From: Oscillospiraceae bacterium
Lineage (GTDB): Bacteria > Bacillota > Clostridia > Saccharofermentanales > Fastidiosipilaceae
Direction: 5' to 3'
Assembly (NCBI GenBank): GCA_028704415.1
Contig: JAQWFM010000023.1
Span: 1 to 34,837 of the forward strand
DNA length: 34,837 nt
The notes below the pieces were generated by a model that worked only from the letters and a program-made list of their open reading frames with translations, searched no databases and was not told the origin of the DNA. A program made the translations under genes and the position numbers. Shown in pieces: positions 25,249 through 32,613 of the stretch; position 1 is the stretch's first letter, and each line of letters starts with the position of its first letter.

Positions 25249-27374
25249 GCTTCTGCCCTCCTGCTTTGCTTGATCAGCTTTAACGCGTCCTCAGCACTGA
25301 ACGGTATATGATAGATCGGTCCGGACAAAGCCTGCTCCAGTGCCGACATATACGCAGGCGCCGCGCCAACTAACGGAAGCTCTCCCGCACCCTTGGCACC
25401 ATAAGGTCCGTCAGGATACGGCTCTACATGAAGCTTAACCTTCATCAGCGGCACATCCATTGAGGTGGGGATTATATAGTCAGAAAAGCTATTGTTGCGG
25501 ATCCGGCCCTTACTGTCTGCTGCCATTTGTTCCATGCTGGCGTACCCCAGCCCTTGCAGCAGCCCGCCTTCCATCTGTCCCGTTACAATATTGAGGTCAA
25601 TCGGCGTTCCCACATCAAAGCTGGCCCAGGTACTAAGGATTTCATTAAAGCCGGTCAGGGTATCTACCTGAACCTCCACCGCGCAAACACCCCACGCATA
25701 GGTGGGATAAGCATCACCCTGAAACTTATCTATATAAAAGGGAATGACAAAATCCGGCTCCTTAAAATGCTCTTCAACCGTCTGATCTTTACCTTCCTGC
25801 CATTGACTGCGCAGACGGATGGCTGCCCGGCGCAACAATTCTCCTACCGTCATCAGGCTGCGGGAAGCCACTGTCGGTCCGGAATCCGGTACCCGGTCGG
25901 TATCGGGATTATCATAGGAGACCTGGTCTAACAGAAGATTCAGCTCATTGGCGACAATTTTACATAATGTCGTTTTTATGCCCTGACCTATGTCACTTTG
26001 ACTGGCCAGAATCTCAACCCGCCCATCCGGAAATTTATGCAGCCGGCACACAGCTTTGATAATATCTCGCTCACCGCTGCCGGTAAAACCGGCACCATGA
26101 AACCATAAACTAATCCCGATGCCGCGCCGCGTCGTCCCGCTCTGAGGCTGAGCGTAAAGCCGCCTTTTTTGGTCAAAATCGCTCATTTGCCGGACTTCCT
26201 CAACCATAGCCGGCAGCGGAACCGGAAAATGATAGCGGCCACCGGTCGAGGTCTCATCTCCCTGGCGAACTAAGTGCCGTAATTTAAAGGCCAGCGGCTC
26301 CTCACCCGACGCTTTGGCAATGTGTTCCATCAACATCTCAATTGCAAAAAAGGTCTGGGGCGCGCCAAAGCCTCGATACGCGCCGTTAGGCACGGTATTA
26401 GTCTTGACCGCCTGTCCGTGCACCTTAAGGGCCGGAATATCATAGACCCCTGACGCGGCAATAATGCCACGCTGCAGGACCACGGCGGACAAGGTCGTAT
26501 AGGCTCCGGCGTTAAAAATCACCTTTGCGTCTAAAGCCGTGACCCGGCCATTTTTTACCGCGGCTTTATAAGTGCATAGCGAAGGGTGGCGCTTAGAGGT
26601 AAATTCCATATCTTCCCGGCGGCCAAAAATCACCCGGACCGGTTTGCCCTGGGCTTTATAGGCAGCAACAGCAACCTGACAGGCTAAAATAGACGGGTAG
26701 TCTTCTTTACCCCCAAAGCCGCCACCGGTTACATCCTGAATCACCCTGACCTTATCCGGGGGCAGGCCCATGGCCTTAGCCAGAGCTCCGTGTACGTAAT
26801 ATGGGCACTGCATGCTGCCGCGAACAGTTATTTTCCCCTGGTTAAAATCAGCAATCAGGCCCTGAGGCTCCAGATAGGCCTGTTCCTGATAGCCGGTTTC
26901 AAAGGTTTCTTCAAAGATCTGATCCGCCTGCGCCAGAGCCGCGTCCATATCCCCTTTGCCAAAATGGTAATCAAAAAATACGGTGTCCCCGTCTCTGACA
27001 TCAATGACAGGCGGCAATACCTCATACTCAACCTTAACCTGAGGCAGCAGGCGCTTCAGCTCCCGTTCATCCGGCCCTACCAGCATCATCACCGGATCAC
27101 CGATGTATTCAACCGTAGTATTTGCATAAACCGGGGTATCGTCTTTTACGATATGCACCTCATTTATCCCGGGGACATCCCGGTAATCAACGGCAAAATA
27201 ACCTTTGGGCAATTCCGGGTACTCTATACTCAATATTCTGGCATGAGCATGAGGCGAGCGCAGGATCAGTCCCTGCAGCATCTGACCCGGATCATAGTCC
27301 GCGACATATATCGCGCTGCCGCTGGCCTTGGCCAGGTGATCCTTTTTGATCACGGATTGACTGATTGGCTTCAT
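25245..27374 (-). CDS. Molybdenum hydroxylase large subunit (xanthine dehydrogenase family)
   Basis: A 709-residue molybdopterin-binding subunit. Seen: YLEPQG, VTGGGFGGKEDYPS, the cofactor loop NGAYRGFGAPQ, SQSDIGQGIKTTLCKI, and the catalytic glutamate in GAKGAGELPLVGAAPA. It is about 50-80 residues shorter than classical XdhA large subunits but complete at both ends. Probable role: hydroxylation of a purine (xanthine or hypoxanthine) or a related N-heterocycle. The exact substrate cannot be read from sequence, and a selenium-dependent relative is possible. The start is supported by AGAGGAGG. It is the first gene of the operon, preceded by the MobA/ModE-like fusion and a 150-base gap holding a weak TGATAATAT promoter-like site. 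Confidence 0.88.
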   Translation of the reverse strand: MKPISQSVIKKDHLAKASGSAIYVADYDPGQMLQGLILRSPHAHARILSIEYPELPKGYFAVDYRDVPGINEVHIVKDDTPVYANTTVEYIGDPVMMLVGPDERELKRLLPQVKVEYEVLPPVIDVRDGDTVFFDYHFGKGDMDAALAQADQIFEETFETGYQEQAYLEPQGLIADFNQGKITVRGSMQCPYYVHGALAKAMGLPPDKVRVIQDVTGGGFGGKEDYPSILACQVAVAAYKAQGKPVRVIFGRREDMEFTSKRHPSLCTYKAAVKNGRVTALDAKVIFNAGAYTTLSAVVLQRGIIAASGVYDIPALKVHGQAVKTNTVPNGAYRGFGAPQTFFAIEMLMEHIAKASGEEPLAFKLRHLVRQGDETSTGGRYHFPVPLPAMVEEVRQMSDFDQKRRLYAQPQSGTTRRGIGISLWFHGAGFTGSGERDIIKAVCRLHKFPDGRVEILASQSDIGQGIKTTLCKIVANELNLLLDQVSYDNPDTDRVPDSGPTVASRSLMTVGELLRRAAIRLRSQWQEGKDQTVEEHFKEPDFVIPFYIDKFQGDAYPTYAWGVCAVEVQVDTLTGFNEILSTWASFDVGTPIDLNIVTGQMEGGLLQGLGYASMEQMAADSKGRIRNNSFSDYIIPTSMDVPLMKVKLHVEPYPDGPYGAKGAGELPLVGAAPAYMSALEQALSGPIYHIPFSAEDALKLIKQSRRAEA

Positions 27375-27524
27375 ATCTGACGGTCCTCCTCTTTAGTAAA
27401 TATTATCAGGTAACATTAATGCGAAATAACCGGATAGTTATCTCAGTCATAAGGAGTATTCCACAATATTATTATATGAATGCCCAATCAGTTTTAGCAA
27501 ATACTTTCGGAGCGGAACCTGCTA

Positions 27525-28460
27525 TCATTGTAAGCCAGCCAGCAGGTTGCCCAGAGCCTGCTGACTGAAACTCCGGACGCGCTCTTCCCAGGCCTGAAAT
27601 TGGCGAAGAAACTGCAGGCCTCTGGCAGTCAATTGGCTGCGGCTCCCGCCGCGGCCACCTTGCCTGCGGGTTAAAACCTGAAAGCCCAGGGCTGCTTCAA
27701 GCTGATTCAGTACCTCCCAGGCTTTGCTTAAAGACAGAGCCATCATCCTGGCGGCCTGGCTGACCGATGCGGTTTTGCCAATCAGAAACAATAGTAATTT
27801 AGCGCGCTGATCAAATAAATTAACCTGATCCTCCAGATTCAGGCGAAGGCCCGGATGCAGGTAGGATCGCCGGTTAGCCAGATAATACTGCTGCAGCTCC
27901 TCCGGCTGGTGTAAAGTCAGCAGGACACCCGGATCATTTACCGGTATCCTGATTCTGAGCTCTTCATGTGCTGCCATAAAGCCGCGCAGGCCCCCTTCGC
28001 CCTGATAGTTCAGGATAGCGGGGATTAATCGATCCACTATAACAATAGGATGTCCGCCGCGGTTCCGGCAGGCAGGCGTCACTAAATCTCCTGACGCTGT
28101 CAGCAGCTTATGCAGGGTATAAGGCGTAAATAGCGGTACATTGGCGGGAGCAAACACAATCCGCTGACTGACCTGATATAAGAATTCCAGTCCGATCCGG
28201 AGAGAGGCCAATAACTCAGGATCCTGAAAGGCCTGGTTAAATAAAAACACCACGCCTCGACCGGCCAGACGATAGCGAACTTCTTCTGCCTCAACTCCGG
28301 TCACAACCACAATGGGAAAAACGCCAGCCTGCTGCAGTATGATAACCTGCTGTTCTACAACCGTAACCTGATCCAGCTTAAAGGTCGGTTGAGTAGCTTT
28401 TTGACTGGCCGCGGCGATCAGTCCGGCCGTCTGACTGACTCTGCTTATTTTACGCTGCAT
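27525..28460 (-). CDS. MobA/MocA-like nucleotidyltransferase fused to ModE-type winged helix
   Basis: A 311-residue two-part protein. Residues 10-200 follow the MobA/MocA NTP-transferase fold (LIAAAS..., AGVFPIVVVTGVEAEEV, FAPANVPLF, GHPIVIV, YQGEGGLRG). Residues 215-300 match the ModE N-terminal DNA-binding domain (SVSQAARMMALSLSKAWEVLNQLE and LTRRQGGRGGSRSQLTARG). The first part has lost key features: the GxSxRMGxxK loop is replaced by SQKATQPTFK, and the metal-binding Asp of the PADVPLF motif is Asn107. It may therefore sense nucleotide or molybdopterin rather than catalyse transfer. It sits directly upstream of the hydroxylase operon on the same strand and likely controls it or its cofactor. 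The ribosome site is AAGGAGGGGG. Confidence 0.82.
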   Translation of the reverse strand: MQRKISRVSQTAGLIAAASQKATQPTFKLDQVTVVEQQVIILQQAGVFPIVVVTGVEAEEVRYRLAGRGVVFLFNQAFQDPELLASLRIGLEFLYQVSQRIVFAPANVPLFTPYTLHKLLTASGDLVTPACRNRGGHPIVIVDRLIPAILNYQGEGGLRGFMAAHEELRIRIPVNDPGVLLTLHQPEELQQYYLANRRSYLHPGLRLNLEDQVNLFDQRAKLLLFLIGKTASVSQAARMMALSLSKAWEVLNQLEAALGFQVLTRRQGGRGGSRSQLTARGLQFLRQFQAWEERVRSFSQQALGNLLAGLQ

Positions 28461-28462
28461 CA

Positions 28463-28720
28463 GGTCCCCCTCCTTGAACTTGTTGAGTAATCATATTAAA
28501 CCGGGACAGCCACAAGCCGCAACCCTTTGAGATAAGGCTCTGGCCAAAGCAATCTGGCCGGGACTGCTCACGCCCACGCCGCGTACGGTTCCCCCCGGAG
28601 CCGCCGCGGCGGCATAAAGGTCCTCCAGCTGACCGATGCCGGATTCACTTCCAAGTCAGCACCGGTCTGAAACGGGCTGCCGCTATGCCTGTCATTATAC
28701 TAAACCCGCGGCCTGGCTTG
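28463..28720 (-). pseudogene. Relic of a ROK kinase gene, shrunken and frameshifted
   Basis: Minus-strand reading of the gap shows GIGQLEDLYAAAAAPGG and RGVGVSSPGQI, which line up with QLQELSKILLSPG and AGVGLSCPGQI of the intact ROK kinase at 29812. Close behind, in another frame, comes GLWLSRFNMITQQVQGG, which lines up with that kinase's C terminus (GLYGACVMITQQVQGG). The middle of the gene is missing. The last 27 bases (28469-28495) are identical to 29819-29845. The relic's tail now provides the ribosome site of the nucleotidyltransferase/ModE gene. Boundaries are approximate. Confidence 0.55.
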
Positions 28721-28983
28721 CTTATTGTCCCCAGACACCAGACCCGGTCGCTACCCGGAGCGCCAGTGCCCTGATCCGGCACGCCTGAGTTATGCTCCGG
28801 CACCCCTTAGGTTTTAACAAAGCTCTAAAGTCAGGCCAAGCCGGGATTTACATCGCAGTTCCTATAATAAACCGAAGCCATCACCCGGCCTGGTCCCAGG
28901 GCCAGCCTGAAGGGCCGGCGCCAGAACAGCATTTTGCTCATGGCAATCATCTATCCTGAAAAAAGTTTGTAAAAGGTGTTCCT
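28721..28983. other. Gap upstream of the SagA-like gene
   Basis: No gene recognised. There is a perfect TATAAT at 28863-28868 on the plus strand but no matching -35. A 36-codon minus-strand frame (28831-28941) resembles nothing known to me. The ribosome site AAAGGTG of the next gene is at its right end. Confidence 0.4.
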
Positions 28984-29100
28984 ATGCTGAGTTTCAAAAG
29001 CAGAATCGGCGCGACCTGCACCCATGAAAACTTTGTCGAGCTGGCTCCCGGCGGAACCACAAGCTGCGCGAACTGCACCTGCTGCACCTGCTGCTATTAA
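28984..29100 (+). CDS. Streptolysin-S-like (SagA-type) modified peptide precursor
   Basis: A 38-residue gene product. The leader begins MLSFKSRIGAT and closely parallels the SagA leader (from memory MLKFTSNILAT), including the F-x-x-x-I motif (Phe4, Ile8) that the SagC/D modification complex reads. The leader ends in ELAPGG, equivalent to the VAPGG/VAPGS cleavage region of SagA and clostridial homologues. The core is TTSCANCTCCTCCY: 14 residues with six Cys, three Thr and one Ser, all candidates for conversion to thiazole or oxazole rings. AAAGGTG lies five bases before ATG. The core is much shorter than SagA's and lacks the Gly-rich tail. No SagB, SagC or SagD gene is visible, so the enzymes must be elsewhere or lost. 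Confidence 0.78.
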   Translation: MLSFKSRIGATCTHENFVELAPGGTTSCANCTCCTCCY

Positions 29101-29157
29101 GCGTCTCCCTGTTCTGACCTGCTCAAATCAATAAGCATAAAAAGCTGACTTTTTGCT
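29101..29157 (+). other. Possible weak terminator after the SagA-like gene
   Basis: AAAAAG-CTGA-CTTTTT (29139-29154) forms a six-pair A/T-rich hairpin, followed by GCTTTGC. In sag-type operons an attenuating terminator after the precursor gene is usual. The stem is weak, so this is tentative. Confidence 0.3.
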
Positions 29158-29343
29158 TTGCAGCAGGCACTTTTCACTCGCAATGTCAAGCAGGCCCTCA
29201 GCATGATCTCCGGCGCCCTGGCGATCTCCCTGGTCAGCTGCGTGTCCGTCCTGTACACCGCCAGCCTGCTGCCGGGGATGTTAGCCCATGGGAGCTTTGT
29301 GTGGTTTTACACCGGCCGGCTGAAGAATTTCAGCCGGATATGA
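29158..29343 (+). pseudogene. Hydrophobic 61-residue fragment, possibly of a transporter permease
   Basis: A short frame beginning at a TTG with no ribosome site. It encodes LFTRNVKQALSMISGALAI followed by one hydrophobic stretch (LVSCVSVLYTASLLPGMLA). The opening RNVK plus a membrane helix resembles the start of ABC-2 type permeases, which accompany sag-like clusters, but the similarity is too weak to name it. A perfect nine-pair hairpin (29316-29337, CCGGCTGAA/TTCAGCCGG, loop GAAT) overlaps its end. It may be a gene remnant or not a gene at all. Confidence 0.3.
29316..29337. other. Perfect 9-bp inverted repeat
   Basis: CCGGCTGAA and TTCAGCCGG around GAAT. The following bases (ATATGATCGTTTC) lack a clear U-run, so it is a weak terminator candidate for plus-strand transcripts from the SagA-like gene. 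Confidence 0.4.
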
Positions 29344-29442
29344 TCGTTTCGCCGCTACGATTATCAGTCGAATTTTCAGTCGCTCATAGTTAAAATGTCG
29401 CTTGTGCTTAGAAAAGGCGAAAAACATGAAAGGAAAAGCACC

Positions 29443-29733
29443 ATGAAAACGTATAAATTTATCCGTGTCGAACTGGAAGGCGTCTTTCCTCCCAAAAAGC
29501 CCGTGCAGGATTACCGGAAGTTAATCCAGGACGCAGCTGCGCAAGGCTGGCAGCTAAGCCAGATCTTTGCTCCGGTCGTGGCTCCCGGTCCCTTTGCCGC
29601 ATATTATGAAATCATACTGGAACGCGATCTGAATCACGGCCAGGAGCGCGACTCAAAGCGAGACTCAGAAGGCGACTCAGAGTGGGACCAGGCAGCCGGT
29701 AGCGAAGAGGGACTGCCGCCGGTTAACGAGTGA
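29443..29733 (+). CDS. DUF4177 domain protein with charged repeat tail
   Basis: A 96-residue protein. Residues 1-62 match the DUF4177 family (KTYKFIRVELEG, DYRKLIQDAAAQGWQLSQIFAP, YYEIILER), a small alpha/beta fold of unknown function, usually 50-70 residues. The tail from about 65 is strongly charged and contains a short repeat, DSKRDSEGDSEWD, encoded by three near-identical 12-base units around 29648-29684. The ATG at 29443 is preferred over 29395 because AAAGGA lies eight bases upstream and the domain begins at once. It is the only intact-looking gene between the SagA-like gene and the ROK kinase. Confidence 0.75.
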   Translation: MKTYKFIRVELEGVFPPKKPVQDYRKLIQDAAAQGWQLSQIFAPVVAPGPFAAYYEIILERDLNHGQERDSKRDSEGDSEWDQAAGSEEGLPPVNE

Positions 29734-29812
29734 GCAAAGCCTTGACGATCTCTAACATCTGATCGAGCTCGCTCACCGTCGCGTACTCATGGACCGTGTG
29801 AATGCCCTGCAT
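29723..29812 (-). pseudogene. C-terminal remnant, probably of an M20-type peptidase
   Basis: A 29-codon frame whose ATG overlaps the ROK kinase stop (TGATG). It encodes MQGIHTVHEYATVSELDQM and then LEIVKALLTR. IHTVHEYATVSEL followed by a short helix resembles the C-terminal end of M20-family metallopeptidases. No catalytic part is present, which suggests a deletion joined the end of the kinase gene to the tail of a former downstream peptidase gene. It partly overlaps the DUF4177 stop on the other strand. Confidence 0.4.
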
Positions 29813-30729
29813 CAGGGTCCTCCTTGAACTTGTTGAGTAATCATAACACAGGCACCGTACAGACCGGCTTGATTGCCCAAGCTGGCAGCTTTGACCGGCA
29901 GTCCTTGATAGCCTGGCAGCAAAGCAGCCTCCAGGGCCTGGGCAAGCTCCCTGATCAGCTGCCTGTCCTGCATGATACCGCCGCCCAATATGACCGCCTG
30001 CGGATCCAGTACATAAACCAGTGATTTTATTCCGCTGACCACATCCTGCAGCCAGGCCTGATAGATGGGCGCCAGCGTGGCGAATGCCCGTCGGTTAAGG
30101 ATAGTCTGGCCGTCCAGATCCAGACCTGTGGCCTGCTTAACCCGGCGGCAAAGCGCGCTGGCAGACGCGTAAGCTTCAAAACAACCTTTCTGGCCGCATG
30201 CGCAGGCTAATGCTGTCTGGCTGTGATCCAGAGTGATGTGGCCAAATTCACCCGCTGAAAAACGCGAGCCACGATAGAGCTTACCGGCATGAACAATCGC
30301 CCCGCCGATTCCGGTCCCAAAGGTCAAACAAATAAAATCGCTCAGGCCTCTGCCCTGACCGTAGAGCAGCTCACCCATTGCCGCACAGTTTACGTCATTA
30401 TCCAGGGCAACCGGGCAGTTAAACAGGTGCCGGACTGCTGCCGCCAGGTAGCAATGGTTAAAGCCCGGGAAATTATGGTTAGCGTAAATGATATAACCTT
30501 GCTCCGGATCAATTTGGCCGGGGCAGCTTAAGCCTACGCCAGCCAGGTAACTGCCAGGGGATAACAAGATCTTGCTGAGCTCCTGCAGCTGAACCAGCAG
30601 TCCCTCCGGTCCGGCGGCCAGACGGCTGGGTACATGGCCCGTCGTCAACGGCTGGCCCTCAGCTGTAAAAGCAGCGTATTTCAGACTGGTCCCGCCGATA
30701 TCAAAGCTCAGATAGCGCTTCAGACTCAT
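29812..30729 (-). CDS. ROK family sugar kinase
   Basis: A 305-residue cytoplasmic kinase or regulator of the ROK family. The ATP/phosphate loop is SFDIGGTSLKYAAF near the N terminus. The catalytic-Asp region is VALDNDVNCAAMGE, the next motif LTFGTGIGGAIV, the Zn motif CACGQKGCFEAYAS, and the adenosine motif VILGGGIM. There is no helix-turn-helix, so it is a kinase rather than a NagC-type repressor. The ATG at 30729 (MSLKRYLSFD) is chosen over one eight codons upstream because AGAGG sits at the right distance. The last 27 bases are repeated at 28469-28495. Likely substrates are glucose, N-acetylhexosamines or plant sugars; not resolvable. Confidence 0.9.
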   Translation of the reverse strand: MSLKRYLSFDIGGTSLKYAAFTAEGQPLTTGHVPSRLAAGPEGLLVQLQELSKILLSPGSYLAGVGLSCPGQIDPEQGYIIYANHNFPGFNHCYLAAAVRHLFNCPVALDNDVNCAAMGELLYGQGRGLSDFICLTFGTGIGGAIVHAGKLYRGSRFSAGEFGHITLDHSQTALACACGQKGCFEAYASASALCRRVKQATGLDLDGQTILNRRAFATLAPIYQAWLQDVVSGIKSLVYVLDPQAVILGGGIMQDRQLIRELAQALEAALLPGYQGLPVKAASLGNQAGLYGACVMITQQVQGGP

Positions 30730-30864
30730 CTCTTGCCTCTGCCTCCATCTCATGTCAGGTTAACTTCCGGCCTGGCTATAGCAATAATATGCGGCATCAA
30801 GGCTGGCTGGTCAACTGATGAAAGCCATACCGCCTGTGACGGCAGCAAGAGGCACAGTCGGAAG

Positions 30865-30889
30865 GGAAAAGCAGGCAAAAGTTTGCCTG
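30865..30889 (-). terminator. Possible terminator after the GH28 gene
   Basis: CAGGCAAA-AG-TTTGCCTG is an eight-pair inverted repeat. In the minus reading it is followed by CTTTTCCC. It lies about 25 bases beyond the GH28 stop. The tiny loop would open a few A-T pairs, leaving a modest stem. Confidence 0.5.
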
Positions 30890-30914
30890 GGAGGACGACC
30901 TTTAATCAGATAAC

Positions 30915-32540
30915 TCAGTTCAACATGGTGATATCGCTGACCAGCGCCTGGTTAACATCATAAAATGCCAGTAACGGCCGGGTATTGACCCGCCGTGGCT
31001 TAACGCAGATTTTATCAAGCTTCAGGCAGTCAACATGACGGAACCAGAAACCACAGGCGTCAACATCACCATGAGCGTTAGACTCCGGATATTCGGTTAA
31101 AAACTCTGTAAACTGTTCAGGCAAGCTGATTTCTTCCTGGTTATCGCGGTAGCTGATATCTATATGCTCCAGCTTCAGACCCCTGATTGCCTTTCTGACG
31201 GTTCTGCCGGTCTTAGTTGAATTGATAAATCCAGTCACAATACAAGGGAGTTCGGCATTTGGGGCAGATAGGTTCTTAATGGTTATATCCGCTATTCCGC
31301 CGCCCCAATAAGCGTTTTGATCCGGTTCTTCTGTATATGGATCCAAGGCTTCATTGCGCTGATTAAGCAGCAGATAGACCGGGCACATGATTTTATCCAT
31401 ACGGATATGATCCAGCACCACATCTTTTATATAACTGCCGTCGCAAGATTCAATTGATATGCCGGATACACTGCCCGGGTAAATATCCGGCAGGCATAAA
31501 TCGCAGTCACTGACCCGGACCTGGCAGATATCATGCCGCGTACCGGTCCCGATTTTGAAGGCGTTCATAACCGACAAGACCGTACAGCGATGAATCTCAA
31601 TGTCGCGCATGGTTCGCCCCGTATGGACAGGATTTTTAAGGCAGATGCCGTCGTCCGCGCAGGAAATAAAACAGTGCTCAATCGCTACATGGCTGCTCCC
31701 GGTCAGATCAATGCCGTCCGTATTAGCCACATGGCGGTTATCGTCAATGACCAGATCGCGGATCACCACCTGTTCGCAACAGTCGATATTCAGGGTCCAG
31801 CACATTGCGTCATGTAAAATGATGTTTTCCAGCTGTACCTGGCGGCTGTTTTCCACCCAGACCATATAGCTGGGCCGCCGCAGATTAGGCCGGCCTTCCT
31901 GATATTTGTCTTCCGCGTAGCGGATACGCTGCCGATAGTAATAACGCACAGTACCCGGCACGGTATTAATACAGGCGGCCTGATCCCGGCGCGGCAGCCG
32001 GGTTAAGGCAAAGGGTTCCAGTGCCGGCAGCTCCCGCGGTTCATACACATACCACTCCCCGCTGCCGCTGATCCGGCCGCCGCCCGTAATAACCACATCC
32101 TCAGCATCCCGGACACGGATAAACGCGCCTTCAGCTGACTCGGTGCCATATTTTTGATGATGGTGCGGATTTTGGTCCAACAGCAGGTCCGCGTTGCGGC
32201 TGGCTTCCAGGCAGGCATCTGCCGCGACAAACAGGGTGGTATGAGATGGAATCCATACAGTCCCCATTCGGTAGATGCCGCCGGCTACCAGGATCACCCC
32301 GCCGCCGTTTGCAGCGGCGGCATCTGCGGCTTTTTGAAAGGCGGCAGTGTTAAGCCGGCCTGGCTCAGCCACAGCGCCAAAATCCCGGATATCAAAGACA
32401 GCCTTACCCTGAGGCAGCGGTTGATCAGGGCGAATATAGTCTTGCCAGGGTATATCCGGGTAGTAATCCCCCGGATAAATGTTGCCCAGATCCGGATAGG
32501 ACGGCTGATCGTAGGTAGGTGTGCTGTTTTCTGTAGCCAT
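30915..32540 (-). CDS. GH28-family (polygalacturonase-like) protein
   Basis: A 541-residue parallel beta-helix protein. N-terminal FDIRDFGAVAEPGRLNTAAFQKA is the usual start of GH28/pectate-lyase-like helices. Of the GH28 active-site motifs, NTDGIDLTGS and SCADDGIC (the catalytic aspartates) are clear. The next motif, normally GHG, reads MNAFKIGTG, and the RIK position reads SGISIES, so the third and fourth motifs are not canonical. No signal peptide, so it probably acts on imported galacturonides or rhamnogalacturonan fragments. The start at 32540 has AGGAG seven bases upstream; a TTG 22 codons earlier does not. The neighbouring larger gene on the same strand lies 73 bases upstream. Confidence 0.82.
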   Translation of the reverse strand: MATENSTPTYDQPSYPDLGNIYPGDYYPDIPWQDYIRPDQPLPQGKAVFDIRDFGAVAEPGRLNTAAFQKAADAAAANGGGVILVAGGIYRMGTVWIPSHTTLFVAADACLEASRNADLLLDQNPHHHQKYGTESAEGAFIRVRDAEDVVITGGGRISGSGEWYVYEPRELPALEPFALTRLPRRDQAACINTVPGTVRYYYRQRIRYAEDKYQEGRPNLRRPSYMVWVENSRQVQLENIILHDAMCWTLNIDCCEQVVIRDLVIDDNRHVANTDGIDLTGSSHVAIEHCFISCADDGICLKNPVHTGRTMRDIEIHRCTVLSVMNAFKIGTGTRHDICQVRVSDCDLCLPDIYPGSVSGISIESCDGSYIKDVVLDHIRMDKIMCPVYLLLNQRNEALDPYTEEPDQNAYWGGGIADITIKNLSAPNAELPCIVTGFINSTKTGRTVRKAIRGLKLEHIDISYRDNQEEISLPEQFTEFLTEYPESNAHGDVDACGFWFRHVDCLKLDKICVKPRRVNTRPLLAFYDVNQALVSDITMLN

Positions 32541-32613
32541 AAGCATCTCCTGATTCGTGATATTCTTGCTTCTTATATGATAAGGCGGCTGAAAACTGAA
32601 GTTCAAGTCTGCT

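Noticed and set aside
28831-28941. 36-codon minus-strand frame upstream of the SagA-like gene
   Set aside because: No recognisable family, ambiguous ribosome site and location in a decayed region; not enough to call a gene.
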